Part shown: positions 34,709 to 43,571 of the stretch, one piece after another
Layout of the letters: each line of letters begins with the position of its first letter
Position numbering within the stretch: the first letter of the stretch is position 1
Assembly: GCA_021813505.1 (NCBI GenBank)
Contig: JAKAKI010000041.1
Coordinates: forward strand, 33,074 to 97,073
Direction: 5' to 3'
DNA length: 64,000 bases
DNA from: a bacterium
GTDB lineage: Bacteria; Zixibacteria; MSB-5A5; WJJR01
Position numbers and translations under genes: made by a program
Notes under the pieces: generated by a model
Told to the model about the DNA's origin: nothing
The model's database searches: none
The model's input: only the letters and a program-made list of their open reading frames with translations

Positions 34709-36220
34709 ATGCCGTTGCGATGGGTTGTTTGCCTGGCCTTTGTTGTTGCCATGGCCGGCTGCAGCGCGGGTGACTCCGCTCGCGAAGTCGGCAGGGCCGT
34801 CGTCGATGGTGAGTCGGCCGACATCAGCCGCAAACTGATCGACGAACTAGCCACTCACAAAGTGGTGATACTTGCGGACAATGCGCATGGTCAATGGCAG
34901 CCACGCCAGACCGTCATTGACTTCCTTGAGACTTGGCTCGATTTCACCATGCATGATTCAATGCAGGTGCCTCGTGAACTTGGGCTGGTTCTTGAAATGG
35001 ACTCAATCTATTTGGCGAAGGCGCAGCGGTACATGTCGGCCGGGGATCCCGCGCAGATACTGGATGCTGCGCTCCTGTGCTCTGGCGTATTCACAACCGC
35101 TGATCTGGAGTTCTACTGGCGGCTCGGGGACATCCTGCACAGAATCGACTTGTTCAATGTCAGACATCAGGGGCAGACTCCGGTGCGCCTCGCTCTCATT
35201 TCGGGGGAGCCCGCAATTGACCCGGAACACTGGTCGTTCGAGCAGCGATCCAGATACTTCGTCGATGAGCGTGATTCACTGGTGTCGATGCGCATCGCGC
35301 ATTTTATCGAGACACATCCGCAATACAAGATGATCGTCTTCTACGGTGCAGCCCACATGCAGCGAGGTCTTGTCACCAAGCAGGCCGGCGAAATGTCTGC
35401 CAAGGGCCGATTTTTGGCGGACTATTTGTCCGAGGCATTTGACGGCGGTGTGGTTGTGATCGGCCAGGCGACTCCGGACTACTGGGGTTGGTACAGGGAC
35501 AATTTCGTCCTCAACTGCGACTACTTTCTCCCTACAGCGCACAGAAACACCGAGATTCACAACATCCTGGGCGGGCCAATCGGATATGACGCCGTTATTG
35601 TCCATGTACGCGCGTATCAGTCAGGGACCCCTATCTTACAAATCCCATCCATGAATACGGCACAAATAGCCGCAACTTCGCTGTCTGGGCTGCATAGTAC
35701 TACGAATGACTTTGATCGAAGATATTGGCCGATCTTGCTCAAGTACCTCAACGGCGTTTCCGGCACTGCGCCTCACCAGTTGGATCTGTCGAACCCAGAA
35801 GCATTGAAGACCGAGAGTGAGTTCTGGGAGCGGTGGGCAGAATTGCACCGAGACGCGGCGCCCGCCAATGTCACGAAGATGGAAGTGTGGCGGACCCTCA
35901 TTGACAGTCTGGCGTCATCGCACGGTCCGATAGGGACGCGATATGATGAAGAGATCACTAAGTTGCTGCCGAGAGCACCGCCCCTGGTGAAACGGTCTGG
36001 AAAGGGGCCATCACAAAGTGAACGGGCAGCGGAATTGATCGCGTACCTGACGGCGGATAGCGCTGCAATCGTGATGGACAATCTGATCGGGCTGCTGTGG
36101 GTGGGGAGTGCCGTGGAAAAGAGCCGCGCCGAGACCACCCTTCATGAATTGACAGACACTTCGTTTTCCGACCCGGCACAGTGGTCAGATTGGTATCGAA
36201 GGCAGAATCGTCGCATGTAG
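34709..36220 (+). CDS. putative lipoprotein of the EreA/ChaN-like superfamily
   Basis: A 503-residue putative lipoprotein. The N-terminus MPLRWVVCLAFVVAMAGCSAG has a lipobox ending in C17, so outer- or inner-membrane anchoring is likely. The first 260 residues resemble the erythromycin-esterase/ChaN/TraB-type fold: HKVVILADNAHGQ, a downstream LGLVLEMDS, then RDSLVSMRIAHFIETH and KMIVFYGAAHMQRG, with histidines and acidic residues placed as in that fold. The C-terminal 240 residues match nothing I recognise. A GTG at 34655 could add 18 residues, but the lipobox favours 34709. A hairpin at 34682-34699 lies directly upstream and may hinder ribosome access. MITE-like elements flank the gene on both sides. 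Substrate and function are unknown. Confidence 0.65.
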   Translation: MPLRWVVCLAFVVAMAGCSAGDSAREVGRAVVDGESADISRKLIDELATHKVVILADNAHGQWQPRQTVIDFLETWLDFTMHDSMQVPRELGLVLEMDSIYLAKAQRYMSAGDPAQILDAALLCSGVFTTADLEFYWRLGDILHRIDLFNVRHQGQTPVRLALISGEPAIDPEHWSFEQRSRYFVDERDSLVSMRIAHFIETHPQYKMIVFYGAAHMQRGLVTKQAGEMSAKGRFLADYLSEAFDGGVVVIGQATPDYWGWYRDNFVLNCDYFLPTAHRNTEIHNILGGPIGYDAVIVHVRAYQSGTPILQIPSMNTAQIAATSLSGLHSTTNDFDRRYWPILLKYLNGVSGTAPHQLDLSNPEALKTESEFWERWAELHRDAAPANVTKMEVWRTLIDSLASSHGPIGTRYDEEITKLLPRAPPLVKRSGKGPSQSERAAELIAYLTADSAAIVMDNLIGLLWVGSAVEKSRAETTLHELTDTSFSDPAQWSDWYRRQNRRM

Positions 36221-36236
36221 TCGGTGTTCACCCCTG

Positions 36237-36500
36237 CCGGCTGCTCCACGGCTTGGGGCGTGTTGAAGACGCCCTCCGAAAGGTGGCAGCAGTTGTGCAA
36301 GGGGGAGGTTGCTTCGGCGCAAAGAGCCGCGCCTCGCAACGACATCACATTGGTCGCTGGCAATGCAAAGGAACAGTTGTCGTTGCGAGGAGCGTCTCCG
36401 CCGAAGACGGAGGGAGCGACGAAGCAACCTCCCCCTTGCACAACGGCCACGATTTTGGGGACAAGCTTCTCAACGCGCCCCAAGCGGCGGGGCACCCGGC
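36237..36500. mobile_element. MITE-like element downstream of lipoprotein gene
   Basis: Both ends match: the left has GGCTTGGGGCGTGTTGAA, the right the reverse complement of CGCTTGGGGCGCGTTGAG. A perfect 23-bp inner inverted repeat (36293-36315 and 36421-36443) begins TTGTGCAAGGGGGAGG. It occupies nearly all of the 348-bp gap between the convergent lipoprotein and carbamate kinase genes and may end transcription from both sides. Confidence 0.72.
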
Positions 36501-36568
36501 GAGGAGGCTCAGCAGTCCGCCTCGGCGGGTCGCCCTCCCACGCATGACTACCGATTATTGTTTAGATT

Positions 36569-37519
36569 CTAATCAGGAACGATGATCGTTCCCGCATTCC
36601 CATCGACCGCTTCACCGGCGCGGTCAATCGACGTGATCAAGACCTTCTCGCCACCCGATTCGAGGAAGGTGATCGCCGCTTCGATCTTGGGGCCCATGCT
36701 GCCCGGCGGGAAGTGCTTCTCAGCGTAGTACTGCTTTGCTTCGGAAATTTTGACGCGTGACAGAAAACGTTGTCCCGGTTTGCCGTAGTTGAGAGCCACT
36801 TGATCGACTTCGGTCAGGATGATGAGGGTCTGGGCGCCGATCTCCCGGCCCAGTACCGCCGATGCCCGGTCTTTGTCGACCACGACATCGAGGCCTTCCA
36901 GCGTCCCATCCTTTTCAATGTAGACAGGGATTCCGCCGCCGCCGGCGGCGATGACAATCGCGCCTCCGGCAACCATCGCCCGAATGACCGGACCCTCGAC
37001 AATCCCCTTCGGCGTCGGCGAGCCCACCACGCGGCGCCAGCCACGGTCGCCATCGGGCTTGACCACCCAGCCGCGTTCCGCCGCGAACCGCTGCGCATCT
37101 TCCCGCGAGTAGAACTGCCCGATGAACTTGGACGGGTTGGCCAGATCGGGGTCGTTGCGGTCGACAATTACCTGTGTCAGAATGGCCGACACCGCCCGGT
37201 CGATACCTTCACGCAGCAATCGGTTTTGCAGCGACTGCGCGATCATATACCCCATGCCGCCCTCGGTGTCGGCGACACAGACGCCGAGCGGCAGGATCGG
37301 TGCTTTCTCCCTGGCCAGTTCGACGCGCAGAATCGCATTGCCGACTTGCGGGCCGTTGCCGTGCGAAATCGCCAGATTGTATCCGCGCTTGACCAGGGGG
37401 ATAATCGCCGCCAGCGACTCGCGCGTGTGCCGGAACTGATTCGCAATCGTGTCCGCCTCGCCCTTGCGGGAGATGGCGTTGCCGCCTAAAGCGACAACAG
37501 CGGTGGGGTGGGAGTTCAT
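36569..37519 (-). CDS. arcC: carbamate kinase
   Basis: Carbamate kinase interconverts carbamoyl phosphate plus ADP with carbamate plus ATP, usually making ATP in arginine, agmatine or purine fermentation. The 316-residue protein has the amino-acid-kinase fold motifs VVALGGNAI at the N-terminus, ISHGNGPQVGN, IAAGGGGIPV, VVDKDRASAVLG and FPPGSMGPKIEAA, all intact. The ATG at 37519 has a TGAGG ribosome-binding site; an ATG five codons upstream does not. It follows the cPGS-like GTPase gene by about 127 bp on the same strand. No arginine deiminase or carbamoyltransferase gene is in the window, so the carbamoyl phosphate source is unknown. Confidence 0.94.
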   Translation of the reverse strand: MNSHPTAVVALGGNAISRKGEADTIANQFRHTRESLAAIIPLVKRGYNLAISHGNGPQVGNAILRVELAREKAPILPLGVCVADTEGGMGYMIAQSLQNRLLREGIDRAVSAILTQVIVDRNDPDLANPSKFIGQFYSREDAQRFAAERGWVVKPDGDRGWRRVVGSPTPKGIVEGPVIRAMVAGGAIVIAAGGGGIPVYIEKDGTLEGLDVVVDKDRASAVLGREIGAQTLIILTEVDQVALNYGKPGQRFLSRVKISEAKQYYAEKHFPPGSMGPKIEAAITFLESGGEKVLITSIDRAGEAVDGNAGTIIVPD

Positions 37520-37646
37520 CACGTCTGGCCTCACATTACGTTCGACTGGATACTGCCACTCGCTCTGTCGCCGTACTTCTCCAAAACACTGGGGAGCGGC
37601 TGTGAGGCCGCTCCCTAATCAGATACAGAATTCGCGCCGCGTCTGT

Positions 37647-38984
37647 TTAACGCCGTCTTGGCTTTTTGACACCCTGCCAGAACTCCCCCAGGACTTCGGT
37701 GAGGTTCGGGCTGCCGATCTCCTGCAATTCATAGCGGATGCGCACGGTCGGCTTCTTGATCTTGATCAAGCGGCGCAAATCGATCGGGGTCGCGATCACG
37801 ACCGTATCCACGTCGGCGGCATTGATCGTCGCGCCGAGGTCCGCAATCTGCTGCTCGCCATACCCCATGGCCGGCAGCACCGAGCCGATCCCCGGATATG
37901 TTTTGAACGTATCCTTGATCTTGCCCTGGATCCACGGGCGCGGGTCGACAATCGCCGCCGCGCCGAACTGTTCGGCGGCGACGACGCCGGCGCCGTAACG
38001 CATCTCGCCGTGCGTGAGTGTCGGACCGTCCTCTACCACCAGCACCCGTTTGCCGCGGATCAGCGAGGGATTGTCAGCGTAGACCGGCGAGGCTGCCTCG
38101 ATCACGATCGCATCGGGATTGCGCGACGCGATGCTTTGGCGCACCGTGTTCACGCCATGACGGTCAGCCGTCCCGACCTTGTTGATCACGACCACGTCGG
38201 CCATCATCAGATTGATCTCACCGGGATAGTAGGTCAGTTCGTGGCCGGGCCGGTGTGGATCGGCCACGGTGATGTGCAGATCGGGCTTGTAGAAGGGAAG
38301 ATCATTGTTGCCGCCATCCCAGACGATCACATCCGCTTCTTTTTCGGCTTCCTTCAGGATGACGCCGTAGTCGACACCGGCATAGATAATCGTGCCGCTG
38401 ACGATATGCGGCTCATACTCCTCGCGCTCTTCGATCGTGCAGTCGTGCTTGTCGAGATCCTCGATCCTGGCGAAGCGCTGGCAAATCTGCTTCGAGATAT
38501 CGCCGTAGGGCATCGGGTGCCGGATCGCGACGACACGAAGCCCATTGGCTTTGAGGAGTTCGCAGACTTTTCGCGTCGTCTGCGATTTCCCAGAGCCGGT
38601 CCGTACGGCGCAAACCGCCACCACCGGGACTTTGGATTTGAGCATCGTGCGCACCGGCCCGAGCAAGCCGAAGTCGGCTCCCGCGGCGATGGCGCGTGAC
38701 GCCTGGTGCATCACGAAACCATGTGGCACATCGGAGTAGGAGAAGACGACTTCATCGACCTTGAGCTTCTCGATGAGCTTCTCAATCTCAGATTCTGCGA
38801 AGATCGGAATCCCCTTGGGGTAGCCTTTCCCGGCAAGCTTCGCCGGATAGCGCCGCCCCGCGATATCGGGAATCTGCGCCGCGGTGAAACCGACGACCTC
38901 GTAGGCGCGGTTGCCCCGGTACATCGTATTGAAATTATGGAAGTCACGCCCTGCGGCGCCCTGGATCAATATTCTGCGTGCCAT
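37647..38984 (-). CDS. cyclic 2,3-diphosphoglycerate synthetase-like GTPase
   Basis: A 445-residue P-loop protein of the predicted-GTPase group that includes archaeal cyclic 2,3-diphosphoglycerate synthetase (COG2403-like). The N-terminal part (1-120) starts ILIQGAAGRDFHNFN, a Rossmann-like region. The P-loop RTGSGKSQTTRKV sits near 128-140, WDGGNNDLP follows, and NKVGTADRH resembles an NKxD base-binding motif. A strong GGAGG precedes the ATG at 38984. It lies directly upstream of carbamate kinase, same strand, an arrangement suggesting a shared pathway. In bacteria the true substrate of this group is not established to my knowledge, so synthesis of cyclic diphosphoglycerate here is only one option. 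Confidence 0.8.
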   Translation of the reverse strand: MARRILIQGAAGRDFHNFNTMYRGNRAYEVVGFTAAQIPDIAGRRYPAKLAGKGYPKGIPIFAESEIEKLIEKLKVDEVVFSYSDVPHGFVMHQASRAIAAGADFGLLGPVRTMLKSKVPVVAVCAVRTGSGKSQTTRKVCELLKANGLRVVAIRHPMPYGDISKQICQRFARIEDLDKHDCTIEEREEYEPHIVSGTIIYAGVDYGVILKEAEKEADVIVWDGGNNDLPFYKPDLHITVADPHRPGHELTYYPGEINLMMADVVVINKVGTADRHGVNTVRQSIASRNPDAIVIEAASPVYADNPSLIRGKRVLVVEDGPTLTHGEMRYGAGVVAAEQFGAAAIVDPRPWIQGKIKDTFKTYPGIGSVLPAMGYGEQQIADLGATINAADVDTVVIATPIDLRRLIKIKKPTVRIRYELQEIGSPNLTEVLGEFWQGVKKPRRR

Positions 38985-39061
38985 CTTGCCTCCACTGAAA
39001 ACACGGCCACCGGCCGTGGTTGACGACCAATAGTTCGGTTACCAACGAATCAGGGAAGTCG

Positions 39062-39139
39062 TTAGACGGCAGAGGAGAGCCAGATGTGCTCAATCAGGTA
39101 GTACACGAAGGCGATAGCTTTGGGTTTTTGCGCACTCAT
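39062..39139 (-). CDS. possible 25-residue small protein
   Basis: A short open frame encodes MSAQKPKAIAFVYYLIEHIW plus five residues, with a basic N-terminus and a hydrophobic stretch. AGGTGG lies eight bases upstream of the ATG. It sits 31 bp downstream of the aldehyde dehydrogenase gene and upstream of the GTPase gene, same strand. It could be chance; there is no homology evidence. Confidence 0.2.
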   Translation of the reverse strand: MSAQKPKAIAFVYYLIEHIWLSSAV

Positions 39140-39170
39140 AAACCACCTATCGACACCTTATACGCACCGA

Positions 39171-40706
39171 TCAGGCATCAATTTGCGCCTTCTGGAGCAC
39201 CCCGGAATAGTCGACATAGACGGCCTTCCATTCGGAGAATACATCCAGTGCGGCCTGCCCGGCCTCACGGTGCCCGTTGCCGGTGGCCTTGGTGCCGCCG
39301 AAGGGCAGATGGACCTCCGCACCGATCGTGGGGGCATTGATGTAGAAGATGCCGGTATAGACATCGCGCATCGCGGCGAAGGCCCGGTTGATATCGCGGG
39401 TGTAGATCGACGCCGAAAGCCCGTAAATCACGCTGTTGCAGACCTCGATGGCCTGCTCAAACGAATCCACCGGGATCAGTGACACGACCGGTCCAAAGAT
39501 CTCTTCTGTCGCCAGCCGCATTTCGGGGGCGACATCGCCGAAGACGGTTGGTTCGTGGAAGAATCCATACTTCAGATCGCCCGCGGTGAGGCGGTGTCCG
39601 CCGCACAACAGTTTGGCGCCATCCTCTTTGGTCCCGATCTGCACGTATTGCTCCACTGTGCGCAACTGGGATTCGGAAACCGCCGGTCCCATGTCGACCG
39701 ACGCGTCCAAACCATTGCCCACCTTGAGACGGCGCGCGCGTTCGATGTAGGCATCGACGAATTTCTTGTAAACTTTCTTGTGAATGATCACCCGCGACGT
39801 GGCGGTGCAACGCTGCCCTGTGGTCCCGAATCCGCCCCAGAGCGCTCCATCCACGGCCAGATCGATGTCCGCGTCATCCATCACCATCTGCGCATTCTTG
39901 CCGCCCATCTCCAAACACGAATGCTTGAACGACGGTCCGCACAAAGCCGAAACCGAGCGGCCCACTTCGGTCGAACCGGTGAACGAGACCAGTTTCACAT
40001 CCGGGTGGTTGATCAAAGGCTCGCCGACTTCCCTTCCCGATCCGGTGACCATGTTGACCACCCCGTCCGGAATGCCGCACTCATGCAGCACCGAAACGAA
40101 GTTCACAACCGACAGCGGCGTATCGGTGGCCGGCTTGATCACGACCGTATTGCCCAGCACCAGGGCCGGCATGATCTTCCACGACGGAATCGCCATGGGG
40201 AAATTCCAGGGTGTGATCATCGCGCAGACGCCGAGTGGCTGGCGCACGGACATTTGGAATTTGTTGCGGAGCTCCGACGGTGTCGTATGGCCGAACTGGC
40301 GGCGTCCCTCGCCCGCCATGTAGTACGACATATCGATGGCTTCCTGGACGTCTCCCTGGGTTTCCTTGAGGACTTTGCCCATCTCACGCGTCATGTCGCG
40401 CGCAAACTGGTCCTTGTAATGGATCAGCCGCTCGCCGACTTTGAATATGATTTCGGCGCGTTTGGGTGCCGGCACCAACCGCCATGACTTGAACGCCTCG
40501 GCTGCCGCCGCGACCGCCTTGTTGACGTCGCGTTTGTCGGACTTCTGGAATGTGCCCACCAATTCCCGTGTGTCGGCAGGGTTGAGGTTTTCGAATGTCT
40601 TGCCGGTCGCGGATGCGACCCACTTGCCGCCGATGAAATTCTTATGCTCAACCGCCGCTGGTTTGGCAGACTTTGCTGAGGCCGTCTTGGCTTTTGCCGT
40701 GGGCAT
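39171..40706 (-). CDS. NAD(P)-dependent aldehyde dehydrogenase
   Basis: A 511-residue member of the aldehyde dehydrogenase superfamily, oxidising an aldehyde to a carboxylate with NAD(P). The catalytic residues are present: N168 in TPWNFP, E266 in LEMGGKN and the nucleophile C300 in GQRCTATSR, with the NAD-binding SFTGSTEVG between. The C-terminal [13 protein letters not shown] motif is intact. Closest in feel to the semialdehyde-oxidising groups (ALDH7 or 2,5-dioxovalerate type), but the substrate cannot be set. An unusual Lys/Ala-rich N-terminal stretch of about 20 residues precedes the domain. It is upstream of the GTPase and carbamate kinase genes on the same strand with a 186-bp gap, and may or may not share their transcript. 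Confidence 0.9.
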   Translation of the reverse strand: MPTAKAKTASAKSAKPAAVEHKNFIGGKWVASATGKTFENLNPADTRELVGTFQKSDKRDVNKAVAAAAEAFKSWRLVPAPKRAEIIFKVGERLIHYKDQFARDMTREMGKVLKETQGDVQEAIDMSYYMAGEGRRQFGHTTPSELRNKFQMSVRQPLGVCAMITPWNFPMAIPSWKIMPALVLGNTVVIKPATDTPLSVVNFVSVLHECGIPDGVVNMVTGSGREVGEPLINHPDVKLVSFTGSTEVGRSVSALCGPSFKHSCLEMGGKNAQMVMDDADIDLAVDGALWGGFGTTGQRCTATSRVIIHKKVYKKFVDAYIERARRLKVGNGLDASVDMGPAVSESQLRTVEQYVQIGTKEDGAKLLCGGHRLTAGDLKYGFFHEPTVFGDVAPEMRLATEEIFGPVVSLIPVDSFEQAIEVCNSVIYGLSASIYTRDINRAFAAMRDVYTGIFYINAPTIGAEVHLPFGGTKATGNGHREAGQAALDVFSEWKAVYVDYSGVLQKAQIDA

Positions 40707-40900
40707 TTTATTGGCTCCTTTCGGCGGTGATCAATGTCCCGCCAGAACAATCAGGATACTGCCAGGGATCATGCTCAGCAAGGCGGAAACAGACGGCGAG
40801 TGTCAAATCCATGCACGTCACGACATTAAGGGCCGTCTCCCGCCACCATCAGGATTATTGCTCCAGAGGTTGTGAACGGGGCATATTCCCGGCGTTTTTC

Positions 40901-40949
40901 TCTCGAAAGTGGGAATCCAGCGTGTGGGGTCAAGTGTGGATTCCCGCTT
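40901..40949. repeat. imperfect palindrome with GGGAATCCA core
   Basis: AAGTGGGAATCCA and TGGATTCCCGCTT form an imperfect inverted repeat between the divergent aldehyde dehydrogenase and cohesin/dockerin genes. The same GGGAATCCAG core occurs in the palindrome at 52062-52132. The rest of the 386-bp gap 40707-41092 holds the promoter at 41021. Confidence 0.6.
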
Positions 40950-41020
40950 GAGAAGGAATGGCGGAGGCCGGATTGCGCGTGCACGGAGATCATTCTTCGG
41001 CGAAACGCGTCCCCCCGGTA

Positions 41021-41049
41021 TTGACAGAATGCAAACGATCAGCTATAGT
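41021..41049 (+). promoter_or_regulatory. near-consensus sigma-70 promoter
   Basis: TTGACA at 41021-41026 and TATAGT at 41044-41049 are separated by exactly 17 bp, the ideal housekeeping-sigma layout. Transcription should start near 41056, about 37 nt before the ATG at 41093. Confidence 0.8.
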
Positions 41050-41092
41050 AATCATAGGGCAGTACGTCTTCTCAGTCTCTCGGAGGTGGGAA

Positions 41093-42667
41093 ATGGACGA
41101 AGCCAAACGCTCGAATTCACGGCGGCAATCACCGTGGTTCCGCATATCGATTCTCTGCTTGTGTTCGCTTTTGGCTGGTGCAACTCTCGCGAGCGCCCAG
41201 GCTCCCTATCGAATCTGCGTGGTCGGGATCGACACAACCGGCCAGCCGGTGTTGCCTCCTGCGGTTATCCATGCCCCGTCCGGCGGGTTTGTCCGCGTCG
41301 GCGTTTGGATCGATCCGGCCGGTGGTTCACCGGCAGGGATCAAGAGTTTTGATCTGCTGTTGTGTTACGATGCCAACGTCCTGTCCCGCCTGGCTGTGTT
41401 GCGGGGGAGCGGACTGGCGAGCGATTGGGAATTCTTTTCGTACCGGTTTGATTCGACCGGGCAGATTCGGCTGATCGGAAGCGCCGACTTGCCGGGCGGC
41501 CCGACACCGGGCGATGCCGCGTTTGACCCTCAGGGAATCATCGCAACAATCGGCTTCTATGTGACCGCCGAGGCGGCACAAGTTGGCACGTGTACCGATC
41601 TGTCCTTCTGCTCGTTTGCGTGTGGCGACAACGATTTGATGTCGCGCTACGGCGACACTTCGTACACCCCCACCGGTGTGGGCGTGACCCTTGGCCCGGG
41701 TTATGATCCCGGCCATTGCAAGGTCGGAACTCGCGGCGGCCGCGTCGCGCGGACCGATTTCTGCCCCGCCCAACTCTGCATCGATTCGTCGTTCATTGGA
41801 TGTGGCGACGTTAATCTGAATGGAATCCGTGGTGAGATCGCGGACATAATTCTGTTTGCCCGGTACTTCGTTTATGGCCCGTCGGCCTTCGAGCCCTTCG
41901 TACCGATACCATTCCCCTGGGAGCAGCTCGACTGTGACGGAGATGGCCACGTTGGCGTGTCCGATCTGGTCATGATGATCCGCATGTATCTCGTTGGGCT
42001 GCCCATCAGCCCCGGCGGCAGTTTCAAACACTCGGCGCAACCCGCCTCCGCCGGCCTGTCATGGCAGATTACCGATGGTGCGCTGAGGATCCGGACGACA
42101 TCCGAAGTGCCGATTGGCGGCATTCTCGTGACTTACCGTAACGATGGGTATGATCTCGGAGCGGCGACCACCATAGTTGATTCCCGGATGCAGGTCCGAT
42201 CCGCCTCCGCGCAGGGATTCTACCGAATTCTCATTCACCCCGATCCGAATAAGGCAGGGGGAGTGATACCGGCTGGATCAAACGTGATCGCTACCGTGCC
42301 GATCAACGGCAATGGCACCCTCGAACTCGTTGGCCAGGAGGCGTGCGATTCCTACGGCTGCCCGATAACTCTCAGCGCGAGTGCTCAACTTCCGCAGGGA
42401 TTTGGCTTGTTGCCGAATTATCCCAATCCATTCAACGCCGGAACTATTATCCCCTTCCAGTTGAATGGCGAGTCGGACTGGACGCTAACGATCTACAATG
42501 TCGCCGGCCAGACCGTGCGCACGTTCGAGGGGCACAGCGCCGGGCTCGCGCAGATTGAATGGGACGGCACAACATCGGCAGGAACTCCGCTTGCCAGCGG
42601 AATCTACTTCTGCCGCCTGATGGCGGATCAGAACCATTCCACACGCCGAATTGTGTTGATGAAGTAA
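41093..42667 (+). CDS. secreted cohesin/dockerin protein with YPNPFN tail
   Basis: A 524-residue secreted protein that is a stand-alone version of the C-terminal module of the two giant proteins. Signal peptide core: ISILCLCSLLAGATLASA. A cohesin-like domain (about 40-220) contains IKSFDLLLCYDANVLSRLAV and EFFSYRF, as in the giants. Dockerin-like loops follow (DVNLNGIRGEIADIILFARY and DCDGDGHVGVSDLVMMI). The tail starts LLPNYPNPFNAGTIIPFQL and ends RRIVLMK. A GGAGG site precedes the ATG at 41093, and a strong promoter lies at 41021. It is a monocistronic gene, convergent with the benzoyl-CoA cluster. Presumably secreted by the same pathway as the giants and able to make cohesin-dockerin contacts; that is inference. 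Confidence 0.87.
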   Translation: MDEAKRSNSRRQSPWFRISILCLCSLLAGATLASAQAPYRICVVGIDTTGQPVLPPAVIHAPSGGFVRVGVWIDPAGGSPAGIKSFDLLLCYDANVLSRLAVLRGSGLASDWEFFSYRFDSTGQIRLIGSADLPGGPTPGDAAFDPQGIIATIGFYVTAEAAQVGTCTDLSFCSFACGDNDLMSRYGDTSYTPTGVGVTLGPGYDPGHCKVGTRGGRVARTDFCPAQLCIDSSFIGCGDVNLNGIRGEIADIILFARYFVYGPSAFEPFVPIPFPWEQLDCDGDGHVGVSDLVMMIRMYLVGLPISPGGSFKHSAQPASAGLSWQITDGALRIRTTSEVPIGGILVTYRNDGYDLGAATTIVDSRMQVRSASAQGFYRILIHPDPNKAGGVIPAGSNVIATVPINGNGTLELVGQEACDSYGCPITLSASAQLPQGFGLLPNYPNPFNAGTIIPFQLNGESDWTLTIYNVAGQTVRTFEGHSAGLAQIEWDGTTSAGTPLASGIYFCRLMADQNHSTRRIVLMK

Positions 42668-42678
42668 GTTGGGCGTTT

Positions 42679-42749
42679 GGGAGGGCGAGGCTCCCGCCGA
42701 GCCTTGATTCCGCGCGCGAAGAGAGGCCCGGCGGGAGCCTCGCCCTCCC
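42679..42749. repeat. GAGGCTCC-family palindrome (copy 1)
   Basis: GGGAGGGCGAGGCTCCCGCC is matched by the reverse complement GGCGGGAGCCTCGCCCTCCC about 30 nt on, giving a long stem. It lies between the convergent cohesin/dockerin gene and the last gene of the benzoyl-CoA cluster and could stop transcription in both directions. Other copies: 44420, 47278 and 57409. Confidence 0.8.
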
Positions 42750-42770
42750 TCACCAAATCGAGTTTGTGAC

Positions 42771-43571
42771 TTATGCTGCTGCCGCGCTGACGCGTTGCAG
42801 TCTGCGCAATCCCAATAGTGCCGCGCCGATCGCGCCCATGAACTCGGCATCCGGTCCGACGTTGACCTTCTTGGCGAGACGGTCTTCGAGCGTCTTGACC
42901 ATTCCCATGTTCTTGGTCACGCCGCCAGTGAGAGTGATCTCCTCTTCACCGCCGACTTGGCGAAGCAGCGCGATAATACGATCGGTGATCGAGTAGTGCG
43001 CGCCGCAGATGATGTCTTCGACCTTCTTACCCTCGGTCACCTGATTGATCACTTCCGATTCGGCGAGAACAGCGCAGATTGAGGAAATCGGAGTCGGGTC
43101 AGTGGCTTTGAGTGAGAGCGCGCCGATCTGATCCAATTCCACTTCGAGCGCCTTGGCCACCCGTTCCATAAACCGCCCGGCGCCGGCGGCGCACTTGTCG
43201 TTCATGCGGAATTTGCGCACCCGTCCGTTGGCCTCCACACCCATGGCGCGCGAGTTCTGTGCGCCGATGTCCAACACCGATCGCGTCTTCGGAAACACGG
43301 AATGAGCACCGTAGGCGTGGCACGTCATCTCGGTGATCTGCAAATCGCGAAATTCGACCTGGAACCGTCCATAGCCGGTCGCCGCCACATAGGCGAGCGC
43401 AGAACGCTCGATACCGGCATTGCGGCAGGCCTCGGCGACCGCTTTCTCGGCGGCGCCGCCCAAGTCGATCTTGGTTGCGACTTGTGCGCGGCCGATGATC
43501 TTGCCGGTCTCGTCACTGATCACGGCTTTGGTTGTCTGCGATCCGACGTCGACTCCTGCGATGACCTTCAT
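42771..43571 (-). CDS. bcrD: class I benzoyl-CoA reductase ATPase subunit (BcrD/BzdP-like)
   Basis: A 266-residue ASKHA-fold ATPase of the BcrAD/BadFG/HgdC activator family, which hydrolyses ATP to drive low-potential electrons into its partner. It has GVDVGSQTTKAV (phosphate-1 loop), DIGAQNSRAM where most activators have DIGGQDTKA (a change typical of the D-type subunit), and TGGVTKNMGM (adenosine loop). Cysteines C127 (NDKCAAG) and C166 (SICAVLAESE) match the two cysteines per subunit that hold the bridging 4Fe-4S cluster in HgdC. Its start overlaps the end of the A-subunit gene by 4 nt (ATGA). Having two different activator subunits favours a Bcr/Bzd-type reductase over a 2-hydroxyacyl-CoA dehydratase activator. 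Confidence 0.85.
   Translation of the reverse strand: MKVIAGVDVGSQTTKAVISDETGKIIGRAQVATKIDLGGAAEKAVAEACRNAGIERSALAYVAATGYGRFQVEFRDLQITEMTCHAYGAHSVFPKTRSVLDIGAQNSRAMGVEANGRVRKFRMNDKCAAGAGRFMERVAKALEVELDQIGALSLKATDPTPISSICAVLAESEVINQVTEGKKVEDIICGAHYSITDRIIALLRQVGGEEEITLTGGVTKNMGMVKTLEDRLAKKVNVGPDAEFMGAIGAALLGLRRLQRVSAAAA

Noticed and set aside
34434-34838. 134-codon open frame containing HCERSEAIS-like peptide
   Set aside because: This peptide is the well-known translation of the ATTGCGAGCGAAGCGAAGCAAT palindrome, not a gene.
37449-38699. Plus-strand open frame of about 416 codons opposite the GTPase
   Set aside because: Antisense of a P-loop protein with intact motifs; composition is shadow-like.
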